The translations under genes and the position numbers were made by a program. A DNA stretch of 63,271 nucleotides from SAR324 cluster bacterium (GTDB lineage Bacteria > SAR324 > XYD2-FULL-50-16): assembly GCA_028282885.1 (NCBI GenBank), contig JANQGX010000082.1:1-63271 (forward strand), read 5' to 3'. Positions 63,129-63,271 of the stretch are shown here, piece by piece. The notes beneath the pieces are model-generated. The model was not told the DNA's origin and searched no databases. It was given only the letters and a program-made list of their open reading frames with translations. The number at the start of each line of letters is the position of its first letter. Position 1 is the stretch's first letter.

Positions 63129-63271
63129 GACCGATGTTGAGCGGGTCTAATAATGACTCTAGACCGATAGATCCTGCAAGGGTCTGCCTATCAATGTCGT
63201 TCGAGCTATGTGATACATACCGCCAGTCGGCTCAAATGCCGACCGGCGGCCCGCTCAACATCGGTCGTTAG
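63128..63271 (+). repeat. Large inverted-repeat structure, possible integron attC site
   Basis: An 18-base perfect inverted repeat closes the structure: CGACCGATGTTGAGCGGG (63128-63145) and CCCGCTCAACATCGGTCG (63250-63267). Inside is another hairpin at 63220-63249 (ten of eleven pairs, eight-base loop). The right end reads GCTCAAC then GTCGTTAG, which resembles the L' box and GTTRRRY core that end attC sites; the left end GCTTATC is a weak match to RYYYAAC. The window stops in the core, so the next cassette cannot be checked. An IS end or REP-like element is an alternative. Confidence 0.35.

Overview
The window looks like a chromosomal segment of a Gram-negative anaerobe with roughly 48-50% G+C. 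It carries lipoproteins, predicted outer-membrane beta-barrels, many two-component proteins and a Wood-Ljungdahl carbon monoxide dehydrogenase/acetyl-CoA synthase (CODH/ACS) operon. A deltaproteobacterial-type lineage (Desulfobacterota or SAR324-like) fits best; this is inference from gene content, not from a marker gene. No rRNA, phage or CRISPR array is visible.

Region 1 (1-9452) is housekeeping. It holds tRNA-Phe with a near-consensus promoter, an LTA-synthase-like sulfatase-fold membrane protein, a HisA of the eukaryotic HIS6 type, TrmL, a YciO-family protein, a 645-aa protein I cannot assign, a PPP-type phosphatase, an RluA-type pseudouridine synthase and ThiI.

Region 2 (9793-21308) is one long co-directional CODH/ACS operon. 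The order is core-MetE-like methionine synthase, two CooC-type nickel-insertion ATPases, CODH catalytic subunit, a 1168-aa natural fusion of acetyl-CoA synthase (AcsB) with the corrinoid protein small subunit (AcsD), the corrinoid protein large subunit (AcsC), and the ASKHA/ferredoxin reductive activator (AcsV/RACo). The methyltransferase AcsE is not here. A core-MetE beside the corrinoid Fe-S protein suggests methionine is made with methyl groups from the Wood-Ljungdahl corrinoid protein.

Region 3 (21500-28524) is the most unusual part. A CHASE2-LytS kinase and a secreted caspase-like protease with a beta-barrel-like C-terminus form one operon, divergent from a LytTR response regulator. Nearby lies a secreted barrel-like protein plus a DUF1566 lipoprotein. 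Two promoter regions of this set each carry a pair of TTGTCGA half-sites spaced exactly 21 bp, the spacing expected of LytTR-family operators, so the five genes probably form one regulon.

Region 4 (28650-47133) is mixed accessory and signalling: a PAS histidine kinase, an alpha/beta hydrolase, a fosmidomycin-resistance-type MFS pump next to an AraC regulator, a TetR-ABC1 kinase pair, a Tat-exported fold-type III PLP protein, a REC-kinase / REC / CheA-like trio, a Notum/pectin-acetylesterase-like lipoprotein, a YddG-like exporter and an NtrC-type regulator.

Region 5 (47376-57369) is a five-gene peptide-type ABC importer followed by a metallophosphoesterase, an M14 deacylase and a class III aminotransferase. 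It is preceded by a leader that folds on paper into a compact three-way junction. Region 6 (57542-62107) has a solute-binding protein, a sensor kinase, an aspartase-like lyase and an acyltransferase. The right end (62237-63271) is AT-rich and accessory: an IS66 TnpA remnant, small orphan ORFs, and a nest of inverted repeats ending in an integron attC-like core.
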